From Istiophorus platypterus (taxonomy: Eukaryota > Chordata > Actinopteri > Istiophoriformes > Istiophoridae): a DNA stretch of 64,000 nucleotides. Location of the stretch: the NCBI GenBank assembly GCA_016859345.1, contig CM029112.1, positions 15,384,725-15,448,724 of the forward strand, written 5' to 3'. Numbering within the stretch: the stretch's first letter is position 1; every line of letters begins with the position of its first letter. The notes beneath the pieces are model-generated. The model had not been told where the DNA came from. It saw only the letters and a program-made list of their open reading frames with translations, and did no database searches. A program made the position numbers and the translations under genes. This document shows, piece after piece, positions 22,151-34,715 of this stretch.

Positions 22151-22949
22151 GCTACTCTGCCACCATCGGGCATCAGTCACTATCGTCACCTTTTGGAAGA
22201 ATGCTTGATTTAAAATCAGTTGAAGCTCTCTTAATCAACTCCTGCTTTGGTTTCACATTGCACTGCTACTAATGGATGCTGCAAATTGAAAAGTAAAGTT
22301 ATTAGGGTTAAAAAGACTAGATTAAAAATGAAAATTAAAAAAAAAAATTTAAAACTGAAAAATCTCCTGGTTTGGACTTTCATGTTCCCATGAGTAAGCG
22401 GTAAAATCCAGGAGTTGAATTTTTTAAAGTTAACTACCTTTTACACTTGAGTAAGTAGGCAAACTGATTCTCAGAATTATGTATGGCTTTTAAGATCCTT
22501 TATCAGATGACAATGTTTGCACAAATAACAAAGTTCCAACTCATTTTTTTTTAATTCTATCACTGATCTTTTTGAGCTGACAGCATTATTTAACTGCTAT
22601 TTCATCCAGTGCAGCCTTGTGTCATTGGGGAAGAGTGTGTAATTGTAGTTCTGAATTATGTATAAAGTTTTTTCAAACTGTATTTCAAGATAAGTAGCAA
22701 ATATTATTTGCTAAGAAATTACACATTTTTTTACACTCTGTTGCTTTACAGATATGAACTAAACACATCTCAAAAGGTCTAAAATGCCATCCTAAGCTTG
22801 GGGCAGAGTAATTGGACTCATTCACCTGCAATTGATCTAAAAAACGGTTACTTAATGAGCATACATGTCAGGGGACACCTGGGCCAGAGACTTGGGCCAG
22901 AGACTTCGTGTGAAGGGTTTTAAGCTAACATTTCTTGTTGGAAAGTCAA
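22151..22949. other. non-coding stretch with a 13-bp tandem duplication
   Basis: AT-rich DNA with no gene. GGGCCAGAGACTT occurs twice back to back at 22,881-22,906, a recent-looking slippage duplication. Confidence 0.6.
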
Positions 22950-23140
22950 CCAAACAACTACAAAGAGACATAAATCAACCAAAGAGACAAAATATAATTA
23001 TGACAACAACAGAAATCAGTTTGACTACAAAGAGAAGCAAATAACCACAAAATATGCAAATGAACTATAAAGAGATACAAAACACCCACAAAGAGATGAA
23101 AAATGATTCCAAAGAGAGACAAAAGACTACAAAGAGACTA
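22950..23140. repeat. ACAAAGAGA-type imperfect minisatellite
   Basis: Repeated units of the form ACAAAGAGAYNNAAAN, for example CTACAAAGAGACATAAATC and CCACAAAGAGATGAAAAAT. The period is about 20-25 bp. I recall this as a common fish minisatellite-type repeat. The downstream words TTTACTCTGGGTGCCCAGAG fit its usual flank. Confidence 0.75.
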
Positions 23141-24045
23141 TCGCATTAATTCTTGCTGCATTGTTGCATCCGTTATTTAATGTCCCTTTTACTCTGGGTG
23201 CCCAGAGATCCACTGGCTCATAGTCCATGCATGAATTTGACTACTTTTATTTGTATTTGAAATTTTAACATTATAGTAGTGTTTAATATTCTTCGGGTGC
23301 AGTGGTTTCTGTGTTGGTCACATTTATCTACACTGTAACTCTGCAGAGCAAATATTTTCTGACCCTTCTAAGCAATGCTCTATTTTCTCATCAACAACCC
23401 ACTATAGAGAAGGTTCTCAATGGTTGCACAACTTGCTTACAGTGATCAAAAGGAAAAGTTGTATTTTAATCAAATGAAATTAATTTCTCTCATTTTTTCC
23501 ACTCCCACATTCCTCTAACCCTACACTGCTGGTATATGGCTGCAGTTGATAAAAAAAAACAAAAAAACAAAACAGTTTGCAAGAGGCTGGGAAAAGGATT
23601 ACTCACCTGTATTTCACTTTCTCTTCTTCCTCTGATGATAATTTAAGTGATCCTAAATGGTTTTTAAATGTGCAGAGAGACTGCTGAATACTCTATGATT
23701 CAGAGGACATGGATTCAGCGATTATTTAAGAGTATAACTCACAGTGTAATGAGCACAACATAGGGATCTAAATGGATTGTGCATGTTTATAAGATTTCTA
23801 AAATATCCATTTTACCTTAAAACAGGTGTCTCTGTGTACTCAAAAAAATGTGTGCACCATTGTTTTCATTGTTGGTATAATGGAGGCAAAGTCCCAAAAC
23901 CTACAATTACTGATACAGATGAATGACAATTATGAATCTCATAATCAATTTGCATAATGTTTTGCAGGAGGTAAGTCTTTGGATATAGTCAAAGACAGTG
24001 ATGGAAAACACTGAACCTCAAAAATAAATGTTAAAGAAGCACCTT
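23141..24045. other. non-coding stretch, no gene seen
   Basis: The first about 90 bp look like the flank of the minisatellite family. The rest is AT-rich DNA without a recognisable feature. Confidence 0.5.
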
Positions 24046-24289
24046 TAATGGAAGAAGAGAGGAGCGATTATAGTGGAAAATAGGGGGAAAAAGAACAAAG
24101 CTAAAATAGAGGGGTGGAAATCAGAAAAATACATTGAAGATAAAAGAGATGGAATTGCACCATTTTGAAGTACAGCGATGTAATCTTGAGTAGGGAAGAG
24201 GAAAAAAAGTACATATTTTTCTCCATCAAAGGAGGCCATCGCTTAAAAAATGTGATAAAACAGCTTTGCAAAATGGAGAAGCTGACTTT

Positions 24290-24290
<1 letters not shown>

Positions 24291-24340
<50 letters not shown>
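24291..24340. repeat. (CA)n-(TA)n compound microsatellite
   Basis: About 30 bp of CA followed by about 20 bp of TA. Confidence 0.95.
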
Positions 24341-24784
24341 TCACACATTGTAGTAGAAAGTGATAAAATGAAAGGAATTGATATTGAGTGAAAGTGTTTG
24401 TGTTTATTCAATTATCTGGGTGAGATCAATAATGAGCTGTTGAATGATTATCCGCTCAAAATACTAATCAATGCCGTCTCTGATCTGACCTCTGAGTCTA
24501 GCAACATGCACATAGAGAGACACACATAATGCATGTACAAGATCCCTCCTGCATATACATTCATTCAAGGAATAATGCAGGAAAATGCACAATATGTTCC
24601 CATGACGAGATCAATGCTGAATGATAGGAACTAAGTTTGCTGAGGACCTCTTGCCAGACAAAGAATTCTCAATATTTTTGCTCAGGAACTGGCAGACTGT
24701 GCAGAACAGAACATTTTTGCATTTTTGACTTTTGTTTAGCAGTTAGTGAGAAAGATGATGTTGCCTGCGTCTCCTGAATGTGAA
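24341..24784. other. non-coding stretch, no gene seen
   Basis: AT-rich sequence. Nothing could be supported. Confidence 0.5.
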
Positions 24785-25290
24785 AGATTCGAGATTCAAG
24801 AATTTATTTGTCACAACATGATATTTTTTCAATACATGCAGTGAAATGTGTGGGCCAGTCTGACTTGCTGTATGTATGAGGGAGGAAAGAAGAGTCTTGT
24901 AACCATCATTGAACGGAGAATAATAATGGCCAAGAGTCCTATCCCTTAGGTGGGATGTGTAATTTGTTAATAAAGTTCTTTCAGTATTATTAAGGTCATA
25001 ATAAGGGGAGCATCCAGGTGACTTTTCCACTGCCAATACAGAACACCATGCAACTCCTTCAGTGCGGTGTTTACATCTGTCTTCGGTTGGATGCCCATAC
25101 TGGAGACGACAGCCAAAATGCTGTCCCGGGGAGACTGTCAGATGCTCAAAGCAAGATGAGCAGGGGATGTTTTAGTCCCCCTCGGATTGCACCGATTGTT
25201 GTAAGTCTGAGACAGACTCCACTACCCTTGTGCCTGCCACATTTTGCTCCTTCCACAAGAAAAACAGAAAAGGACTCTTTTGGTTGAACA
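24785..25290 (-). mobile_element. possible Rex1-like non-LTR retrotransposon remnant
   Basis: ATTCAAGAATTTATTTGTCA followed by ATGCAGTGAAATGTG resembles the terminal section of a fish non-LTR element in minus orientation. The later CTCCTTCAGTGCGGTGTTTA and CATCTGTCTTCGG words fit degraded coding DNA of such an element. No reverse transcriptase motif can be read, so the assignment is tentative. Confidence 0.3.
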
Positions 25291-26040
25291 GTTTGATCTT
25301 GCACCTGATGGGTGACCCATATACTCGTTAAACTGAGGATACCAGAGTCTCCCGTGTTCTACTGATATCCGACCCTTGTGCAAAAAAGAATCCATCCTAG
25401 AATTATACAGAAGAAATCGGCAGAAAACACTTGGTGTGAGCATTTGGCACCACATTTCTGTATTGCTTTACAAGTCAGCACCAAATTATCAAGTAAATTT
25501 TTTTTAATTAAGTTGTTGAGGAAGGTTAGGCAGAAACATCCCATTTCCTGGATTGAAAGGCTAGATGCAGAAGGTACTGAAAACTTTTTCATTATCATCA
25601 GTAATTCAAAGGAAACATTCAGTTTTCTGCAGTGATAAAACTAGTTCCCATCCTTTCTTTATACATTCTAAATTTGTGCATAATGAAACGTGAATAAAAA
25701 AACGACAGTAAACTGAAAAAAATGTATATTGTGAAACCATTTTAGTTTTCCTGTCCTGTTACATTGTCTGTCCCTTCAGCCCTCATCTCTCTGTCTCTCT
25801 CTAATGAAGGTCCTTATCAGGTGTAGTGTGTAAGCAGTGCAGAGAAGCGTTGATACTGTATTCAATTAATTATGTCTGCTGGGGAACAGGTGAACCACCG
25901 CAGCCCTATCTGTTTATCCACAAGGAGAAAGAGAGAGAGAAGTTTGAGGAAAGTTTGTTTGTGTTTATAACCAAATCAGTACTGTTTAGATTCTCATATC
26001 GTCACATACTGTCATTATTTTAAGATTGTATCTCATTATT
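25291..26040. other. non-coding stretch, no gene seen
   Basis: Short open frames overlap on both strands at 25,359-25,635 with no domain. Otherwise AT-rich, with nothing supportable. Confidence 0.45.
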
Positions 26041-26066
26041 TCTGTGTGTGTGTATGTGTGTGTGTT

Positions 26067-26097
<31 letters not shown>

Positions 26098-26099
26098 TT

Positions 26100-26172
<73 letters not shown>
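26041..26172. repeat. (TG)n microsatellite, long
   Basis: About 130 bp of TG dinucleotides with TTTG and TATG interruptions in the 5' half and an uninterrupted 3' half. Confidence 0.95.
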
Positions 26173-26173
<1 letters not shown>

Positions 26174-26274
26174 CTACACTGCCAAGGGGAAGAACTGATA
26201 ATTTGTTCAAATCACTATTCTCTGTGATTAATTATACTACAGCTCTGCTCATTCCTATAGCAGTAACACCTCAG

Positions 26275-26435
26275 TGTACGCATCCCTTCCTCTTTTCTCC
26301 CTATGCTTCCCCTTCAATCTCCCTTTCCCTTCTTTCTTTTTCTGTCTAGCTCTACCTCTCCCTTTGCTTTTAGCTCCCTTTGCTCTTCCCTATCCATCTC
26401 TTACTCTCTCTCCCCACCCCTTTTTCTCACAGGTT
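26275..26435. repeat. pyrimidine-rich tract
   Basis: C/T-biased plus strand giving overlapping open frames in two phases. Not coding. Confidence 0.65.
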
Positions 26436-26659
26436 TTTATCCTAAGTACGTTGATAATTCATTGTGGATTTCTGTGCACTTAGTGTTTCACACATTTCAC
26501 CCTTCAACACACAGGATGCTGAATCACATTTTCAGCATAGAACTTGTTATTCGCTTGCAAAATTTGTAGATAAATATTGGTCCAACTTTAGTCCACAGGT
26601 CACTGTTCACTAAATAGCCGCGCTGTTGCTGTGAGCGCATTTGTGTGTATAGACATGAT

Positions 26660-27000
26660 TTTGAAATCAGCAGGGAGTGCAAAGGGAACTTCATCAATTT
26701 TAAACATAAAGGTTCACTCATCATGGGAGGCTGTATAGAGCCTGTGAAAACAGTTGTATAATGTCTTCTGTGATTTTGGAGGAACAGACCCAAAGTCACA
26801 GAGTTCCTAGTAAAATTGGCCTGATGATGTCATCGGTATGATACAACATGGCGGCATGGACCTTGAAAGACATGGCATTCACAAGGCAGAGCGAGTCTGA
26901 TGAAAAATGATCAAGCTGCATTTTGGGACGTGTAGGATCCAATGTTTTTGGATCTTGACCCATAACAGGGACCAAAAATCAGGATACTTATCCTCTGCCA
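26660..27000. repeat. dispersed teleost repeat (AACTTCATCAATTTTAAACAT type)
   Basis: Contains TAAAGGTTCACTCATCATGG, GAGCCTGTGAAAACAGTTGT, GAGGAACAGACCCAAAGTC and GCCTGATGATGTCATCGG, words I associate with a repeated fish element (likely a non-autonomous DNA transposon). There is no coding potential, and ends are uncertain. Confidence 0.45.
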
Positions 27001-28610
27001 AGGAAAGTATACAAAATATACTATGCATCTATACATTAAGTAGAAACAGCAGGTACCATTTCTAAAGGCAGACTGGAGAGAGTGCTTGCTTTAGCTTGAA
27101 GACACATGCATGTTTCAATACATAAATGAGATAAAAGCCTGTTTAACCAGTTCCAGTTCAGTCAGTAAAGGTGACTGAACTGGACTCTCAATATTACTAA
27201 AAGTTGATGTTTGTCATTTTGGAGCCAAATGCAAACAAGTTGTTCATGTGAAACTTTTTTTTTTGTGGTGATTCCAAAGAAAACACAAATCATTTCTTCT
27301 CTTTGCCTGGGGACTGTTTTAATATATATATGTGCTTCTTGCAGAAAAAAACATGCAAACACACACTTCCCTTATTCCTCTTACTCTTTTAGCCTGTAAG
27401 TATTAGAAGTCCAATATATACTCTTTGCAGTCAGCTTTACATTATTTATGCTTCTCTTACCAGGTGTTTCAGGAGATAACTGGACCTTGTGTTGTATCTC
27501 ATGGTCACATACCTACCCAACGTTCTCTCTTCCAGCCCTCCATTGCTCTCTACTGTACACTTTCTCATGTTAATCTCTTTGGCCACAGACACATCCACTT
27601 CCACTTGCTTCATGTTTTCACTCGGTCTTCGCTTTATTCTTTATCTTTCCATATTATCCACCTGGAAGTTTGCCAAGTTGAGGCAAACCTCCCTTTTACA
27701 AATGGTGCAAGGTTCCTCCTAACTGGCTCACTTTGCATCATCACCGTGTGAAATTTCAGGATAGTCAGTCACCGAAGTCATCGTTTCATTGCAACAGTTG
27801 TTTGATCTTTTAGTTTGTTTCAGCTAAACGTTGTCACAAATAGAACTTTTGCTCTTATTTATTTATTTTTTTTACTTTATCTGCATATCTTTGTTATTCA
27901 AGCCTGCCGATGTCCTAACTGAGAAAATACTGGTAGCTGAAAGCATTGTCAGTGCTATGTAAGTTACCTTTTCTCACTTTTGCTGCAACTATTTTTTGGT
28001 GTAAACATATCAAAATATGATATGTTCCTCTTCTCTTTTTTTCCAAGGCACTTTAAATATATTGATAATCAACTTTGGAAAGGTGTTATTTGAAATATTT
28101 GTCTCTGGAGACTGAGGATCCAGATGCTAAGATAGATACAAAACAGAGTCAAACAGTGATTTGATTAAACAATGTATTAAATTGATCAATATTAAATTGA
28201 CTTATATATTTTTATAATTATGAATTTCCTAATGACCTTTTTTCTCAAGTGTTTATTAGACTGTGAGGTGATTAAAACTGTGCATTGTACACATACACCA
28301 GGCATCTGAACAGTTTGATTTATATGGTCACCACATTGAGGTTTTCCATTTTTAGGAACAGAGGAAGCATTTGAAAACATTCAGAATATTTTTTTTTTTA
28401 TTATTTCTTAAAGTAGAAGTAATTTTCCCTTTGTATAATATCTCTTTTAAATTGTAATGTAAATTAAAGTGAAATATATAATAAACTCACTGAAATCCTT
28501 CATCCTAGCTAGCCTTAGCTCCTCTATTCTTTCATATTCATGTGTCATTTTGTTCTAAGCAAACTTCTACTTCTGTATGACTGCATTAACGTTTTTAAGC
28601 TCGTAGCCGC
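27001..28610. other. non-coding stretch, no gene seen
   Basis: AT-rich. The 108-codon open frame at 27,425-27,751 has no recognisable domain. It includes one half (27,457-27,490) of a short duplicated segment whose partner is at 28,691-28,723. Confidence 0.45.
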
Positions 28611-28614
28611 CTCA

Positions 28615-28955
28615 CAGACACCTCTATATTTTCCCTCTGCTCTTATATCTCTCTCTTCAATCCTCTCTCTCTCTTCGTACGCCTCACCCCTAACCAGGTG
28701 CTTTGGGAGATAACTAACCTTGTATGGCCTGCTTTAATGTCATGGCCAATCTCATTTTTGCCTTCACCTTCTCCTCTCCCTTACGTTTTGCCCACTCCTC
28801 TTCACCTCTCTATCATTCCTCTCCCTCCCTCCATACCTCCAGGCCTCTTTGACTCCTGCTCTTTGCCTCTCTCTCTCCATCACTCACTCCTTTCCCCTCT
28901 GTTATTTCTTTTTCTCTTCCTCACCCTTCCTTTCCTTCCCAGCTTGGTTTTCGTC
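28615..28955. repeat. pyrimidine-rich tract
   Basis: C/T-biased plus strand interrupted at about 28,690-28,755 by a more complex segment. The 104-codon open frame is compositional. Confidence 0.65.
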
Positions 28956-29720
28956 TGTGTTTTAACAGCAATGGTTAGGCGTGATTCATCTGACAAAGCT
29001 GAGCTTTTGTAGTGGTGGCCTGCTTTCCATATCAAAGGCTGTGATGGCATGATAGGGATGCTTAGATTAAGCAAGGAATCTTTCAGAGAACAAGAGAAGG
29101 TGCCAGTTTATACTGTTTACATGTATACCAAAGCAAATTCAAAAAATTTAAGGAGCAAGTAGAAATAAGTCCCCTTGTCTGCATATATTTTGTGGTTTTT
29201 CTTTTTGCCAACATTAAAGAGACTGCAAAACTTCTTTCTGACTGGACAAGAAAAGATTTAAAAACTCTTTGAAAGAGTGAGATAAGTTTTGAATACAGCA
29301 TGTACTACAAGAAAAAGGTGACTGTAACTGCAGTATAAAGCTGTAGTGAGAAAAAAATTAAAAATGTTTTTCATAGTGACCACACATTCAGCCCATAAAA
29401 ACTGACTGAGGATCTATGGGTAACATTGCCATGAGCATTAATTGAATAAAGTCTTGAGAAAAAAACCTTGCTCATGCTAATGTTAAGTCTTTGGTTATCT
29501 TTACTCTTATTCACTGAGTGCGCAGCCATTGTCATTATTTATTTATTCATTCATTTCTTTATTTATTTAGTTAGGTTTAGCATAAAAATACTGTTGTTTT
29601 GAAAAGTGCTACTCCATGACCTTCATGTGAACAGTAGGCCCTACAGGCAAAATTTATAAAGGCACAATGAGCTATATATATGTATTTTTTTAAGCCAAGG
29701 GAATGCATACAAACAAACTC
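28956..29720. other. non-coding stretch, no gene seen
   Basis: AT-rich DNA with a TTTATTTATTCATTCATT run near 29,540. No gene or element. Confidence 0.5.
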
Positions 29721-29722
29721 AC

Positions 29723-29786
29723 ACACAAATACACACACGCACACTCACACACACACACACTAACACACACACACACACGCAGACAC
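29723..29786. repeat. imperfect (CA)n microsatellite
   Basis: CA array with CACGC, CTCAC and CTAAC interruptions. Confidence 0.9.
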
Positions 29787-30404
29787 ATTTTTTTTACCTG
29801 TTGTCAAGTATATAACATTCCCATGCAATTAATGATAACTTAAACTTATTTTACCTACTTCTACTTGCTCAACCTTAACCTTACTTTAACAGAGCACAGA
29901 ACATGAAAGAAAAAATCTTAAAATATTATATTTTTAATTATTTACAATGACAGAAAAATTAAAGGGGATTTTTTAAAAAATATTTTAATATTGAAATAAG
30001 TTTTTTTTCATGCGCAGAACATCAGAAACCTTTTGACGTTATGGTACAAAAGAACAAAAGACCCCTGTGCTGAGACCATCATATGGTCAATCTCACACTC
30101 ATTTCACTGCAGCTGTTAAGGATCAAAAACAAGCTTCAGACCTCAACTTTTATCGTTTTTATAATGGGTTTCTCTTATAGTCTCACAGTGCTTAGTCTTG
30201 TTATATTACAGTGTTGTAGGTTAGTACCTGTATTGAGCGCAAGGGAGAAAAGCAATAACCTCTCATCACCTGACATTATTGCCTCAAAGTTGTGAACTGT
30301 TGCCTCAAAAAAGTCAGAGAAAATGTTGTTACTTTGGGACATTTTCAGCAACTTTCTATCCTTGTGTGAGCATTTGTCCAAGGAAAGACTAAAGGTATCA
30401 GGTA
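29787..30404. other. non-coding stretch, no gene seen
   Basis: AT-rich. Nothing could be supported. Confidence 0.5.
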
Positions 30405-30405
30405 C

Positions 30406-30447
<42 letters not shown>
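30406..30447. repeat. (CA)n microsatellite
   Basis: About 42 bp uninterrupted CA. The 141- and 149-codon open frames through it on opposite strands are artefacts of the repeat. Confidence 0.95.
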
Positions 30448-30449
<2 letters not shown>

Positions 30450-31112
30450 GCATATTCATAGTATATTCTAGGGTACATTGCAACAATTCAGCAGAGACAC
30501 AACTGGAAGGTAATATTATATTGTTTGCTGTGTGTATACAGTATGCTATCCTGTGTCTGTGTATATTTTTTTTAAACTGGTTCTGCTTCTCTGTCTCTCT
30601 GTTTGGAATAGGTGGGGGATACACAAATATACAAATACAAATCCCTTTAGCTCATTTGGTGTTATTTTATTCACGTCCATATGCCTTAAAACTAAGGAGG
30701 TGTAGCTGTCCTTATTTTCAGGTGGTTGTATCCTGTGTGCTTTTTTAACACAGACTCACTTTTGGACCCTGAAGTATATAAGAGTAAAAAGAATGAATAA
30801 GTATGCTAAGACACAGACCAGTGCTCATATATATTATGCTCATAAATGCTTTATGCGTTTCTCATTTGTTAGCTTTTTTTGATGTTTAGTAGGTCTCTCT
30901 CTCTCTTGTATCCGGACAGTCTTGCACCCTAATTGGTTAGACCTCAGAAATTGACAGACACGTCACAAAGCTTTCAAACACTTCTGTTTTCCTCTTTCAT
31001 TGCATCTTCTTTTTTTTTTTTTTCTTTCGCTCGCCTGTTGTCTCTCTTGTTCACTTTCAAATGCTGTCTTAGCTCCCTTTCTGTGCCAAGCCTGCTGAGA
31101 CGCTGGCAAGGA
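30448..31112. other. non-coding stretch, no gene seen
   Basis: Includes a poly-T run at about 31,010-31,025. No gene is supported. Confidence 0.5.
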
Positions 31113-31141
31113 CACATACACACACACACACACACACACAC
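31113..31141. repeat. (CA)n microsatellite
   Basis: About 28 bp of CA, with a single TA variant near its start. Confidence 0.9.
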
Positions 31142-33065
31142 TCAGATACACAATCTGAGTCATCTCCCGCTGCTACAATACCAAGCAAATCATCCATATT
31201 TTATTTCCTTAAAACAAATGCAATGTAAAGTACAGGCAAGTTTGTTTTTTTTTTCCACCACTCAAAGGTCAGACATGTTAAAAACAAAAAAAAAAAAGTT
31301 GACCTTTGTCTAAAATGGCTGTTTGGTGTGTGTGTGAGCGAATGCAGCTGTCTTTCTGGTGGTCAGTTTCTGTGTGTGAAAGTAATTACGCGTGCCCGTG
31401 TGTGGTATGTTCTCATACACAATCTAATTATGTCGGTATGTTCTTTGAGTCTGGTCAGGCTTGCAGCATTCACACACACAGCTAGCCCTCTGTGAGAAGG
31501 CAGAGTGGATCACAGACGAAACCTGCTAAATAATCCACAGACACTAAACTCCTCTACCTGTAACAGCAGCAATAATCCGTGGAATTACTGGACAATTGAA
31601 GGGACAGCTGGAGTTGAGATGGAGGACAGTGGAATGAGTTACAGAAAAAAGGAAGCAGAAAGGTCAGAGAGCACTGACCAGATGTCAGCACAGGCCTGAA
31701 ATCTAGACCTTAGCTGTGTTACCAAAGCTTGATAGATATTTTTAAAAAATTATTATGTTTCAAGAACATGGTACCATGTGTTTATTTTGAGTCAATCCCA
31801 CACGCAAGGTCCTGCTGCTGCGAATGCTCACTAGCGCACCAAAAGTGTATTTAGTCAGCAGATGAAAATAGTCCTCAATAAATACGCTCCTGTGTGACTC
31901 CTGTGTGTGAATAAAACCTTCTAAAAACTACAGTGCATAAGATAGTGCATCAAGAAATTACAGAGTCAAACTACTGAGAAATTATTAACTTAAACTGTGT
32001 ATTCGTGACCCAGTTTTTATGATTCATGTTTTCAGGAGAATTGAGTGAGATTGTTGCTGACTGCCACAGACATGGCTGGAAGGCCGAAAAGAATTTACAG
32101 AAGTTGGTTTTGGTCTTTTCGTGGGATTTGTTGGGTGTTGAACAATTTTACAATATCGCCTGCCTTAATCTATAATGCCTAAACTGCAACCAAGCCAGAA
32201 CTCACTCTGTGGAAGTTGTAAAGATTCAGTCCTTTACTTGATTCCTGTTATTTCCACATAGGGAAATAGTAGAAGCAGTTGAGGCTATGCACCCTTGGAA
32301 ACACACAAAAGATTTATGTGCACAAAAGGTCTGCATGGAAACAGAATGACAATGCACAAACAAATGAAACCACTAAAGCTGTATCTGTACACTCTGAGAA
32401 ACAGCAACAATAATTATTATTTCATATAATCCCACTTAAACTTTAGCTTTGAGGAACTTTCTTGTTTCTTATTTACCAACTGATTTGTGTGTATTATTGT
32501 ATTACCCCTATTATGTACTTGTTTTTCATTTTTTGCAACTTGCAACTCCAGATGAACAGCATTTTGATCAACTATATGCTCATGCGCCAAAGAATTATAA
32601 TAAATCATAAATACAAGTCATATCTCCCCAGTGCCTGAAATATGAAAAAGTACATTTCATTGCTGTCTGTAAACAACTGACATAAAACCAAAAGACAGAT
32701 AATGTACATTTTTCATGAAATACATTTTTCGCACAGAAAGTGGTGGGTTTGTACTGTCCAGTTTGATTGACAAGCAATCTGTAGGAAACGCAGCACAAAA
32801 ACACAACAAAAAAACCTGAGGTTCTGCCGAAACGTGGAGTATTGCATACATTACCATTTAAACTGAGCAGGAACAGCGAGAGAAATGATGATAAGGTGGC
32901 AGGAAAAAAAGACAGAGTGAGAAACACATTTTCAGCCATTTATGCTCTGGTATTATAATTTTGTTGTGACTGAATTGTTGCAGAATAATAAAAGCCCCTT
33001 CTACCCAATTTTGTAGTAAAAGGAGCATTAAACAAATATGTGTGTCTCTTTGTGTGTGCGTGACA
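31142..33065. other. long non-coding stretch, no gene seen
   Basis: About 1.9 kb of AT-rich complex sequence. The minus-strand frame of 114 codons at 32,595-32,939 shows no domain, and two overlapping frames there compete. No RNA gene or transposon end was recognised. Confidence 0.5.
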
Positions 33066-33108
33066 GAGAAAGAGAGAGAGCGAGAGGTAGAGAGAGAGAG
33101 AGAGAAAG
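33066..33108. repeat. imperfect (GA)n microsatellite
   Basis: GA-rich run with AAAG, CGAG and GGTA interruptions. Confidence 0.85.
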
Positions 33109-33233
33109 CAATAAAGCGAGTGTGTTAGAACCTGACAGTTTAATTTCTAATGGCTTAATTACTATTCGAGCTTTGTTATTGCCTTGTCTAAAAAAAACAG
33201 TAAACTGATAAGCTGCATGATCATTAACCCAGT

Positions 33234-33262
33234 TGGTGTGTGTGTGTGTGTGTGTGTGTGTG
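33234..33262. repeat. (TG)n microsatellite
   Basis: About 28 bp of uninterrupted TG. Confidence 0.95.
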
Positions 33263-34425
33263 CTTATGAGAGTACGTGACGGCATGTGTGCGCATCATTA
33301 TGTTTGATAACTCTGTATCGTATCAAAGTGATAAAAGCCAACATTTTCTCAAACCAACATCTCCTAACTGTGTTCACCCCAGTGCCTTTTACTTTCTCCT
33401 TGATTGTTTCCAATTATCTTTCTTCTTCACTTGCACGGATTAAAAAGACTTTAACACAATAGAGCAGACTGATTGGAGCCTCACTGGCGGACAAGCGAGC
33501 TCCAGAGTCAGAGAAAACAGACCAGAGAGAATAGAGTGAAAGGCTTAGAGTAATAATGCAGAATTATACAGCCTTGACAGTGGGGTTACACCAAAAAAAA
33601 AAAAAAAAAGTCTGAACTGTTGGAATTAAAATGCTGTTGAGAGGAGTCTCTTTTTTATTGGTCGAGGGCTGAAACAGTGGATATAGAAGGATAAATATGT
33701 ACAGTTCAGCATCTACTGTGTTGAGGTACTTCCACGTGATGATTTTCTTTGGATTTTGAAAAAGGAAGTTCAGCCTCACAATTACGTGTCACATATTAAC
33801 AGACCCCTAAAATATCCATAGTTATATATTCAACGCTTCTAATGCTCTGAGCCAGCTACCCTACATCTAATGTCTAACTTGGACCTCTGAGAGTTAAGTA
33901 CGGGGAGTTAAATGGGGTTAATTCTGCATTCAACTGTAAGTAACTTATCTGGCTGCAGACACCAATGTTGCTAAGATTAGAAGAGAAATCACATTATATT
34001 TCACGGAGCACTGGGAAACCCTCCATTAGGGATACAAAACCCAGTTGCTTATAGTTTTTTCACGTGGAGTAGCAGCTGACAGACTTCATCATAACCCAGA
34101 ATTACATACAGTTGAACAGATTCAGTTTGTCCTTAAAATGATTTATTTGCAGGAATTTAACATAGTACTTCGGGTCTTGGGATTATTATTCATTGTACAT
34201 CACAATTTTGACACAAGTATCTGTTTTTACAGGCTCATATTAGATAATACGCACATTCTTGACATAAGACCTTAGCTCACCATCACTTATAGGCTCCATA
34301 TTGCAGAGAGTTTGTGGAAAAGAATCAACAGGATCTATATATAGCGCTTCACTCAGTGGCACATCAGTGCAGAAGATGCACATTTAAGCAGGATATTATG
34401 ACAGTCCAGTGACACATTGTAGTGT
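33263..34425. other. non-coding stretch, no gene seen
   Basis: AT-rich with a 19-base poly-A run at about 33,592-33,609. A 76-codon open frame at 34,045-34,275 is unrecognised. Confidence 0.45.
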
Positions 34426-34715
34426 GTGCGTGTCTGTATGAGCGTGCTGCCTGGTGCGTGCGCCTGTGTGTGTGTGTGCGTGTGCGTGCAGCGTGTTGCA
34501 GCGTGGCGCGCATGCATTGAGATCTGTCACATCACCTCCATACCATATGAGGTTGCACATCATGACTCTGCCAGTTCCCCACAGCGTAATGTGTCGTTGG
34601 CAATTAACATCACACATACACAGGCATACACACACTGCATGCAACATACACAGAGAAGCACATAGACATTTACACACACATGCAAACTCATAAAACAGAT
34701 GCAATCTCCTACACA
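34426..34715. repeat. decayed TG-rich and CA-rich segment
   Basis: A TG/CG-rich half (about 34,420-34,510) is followed about 100 bp later by a CA-rich half (about 34,610-34,715), an imperfect inverted arrangement. The 140-codon minus frame runs through it and is rejected as a gene. Confidence 0.55.

Noticed and set aside
30175..30748. 149- and 141-codon frames on opposite strands
   Set aside because: Both cross the same CA array and have no recognisable domain.
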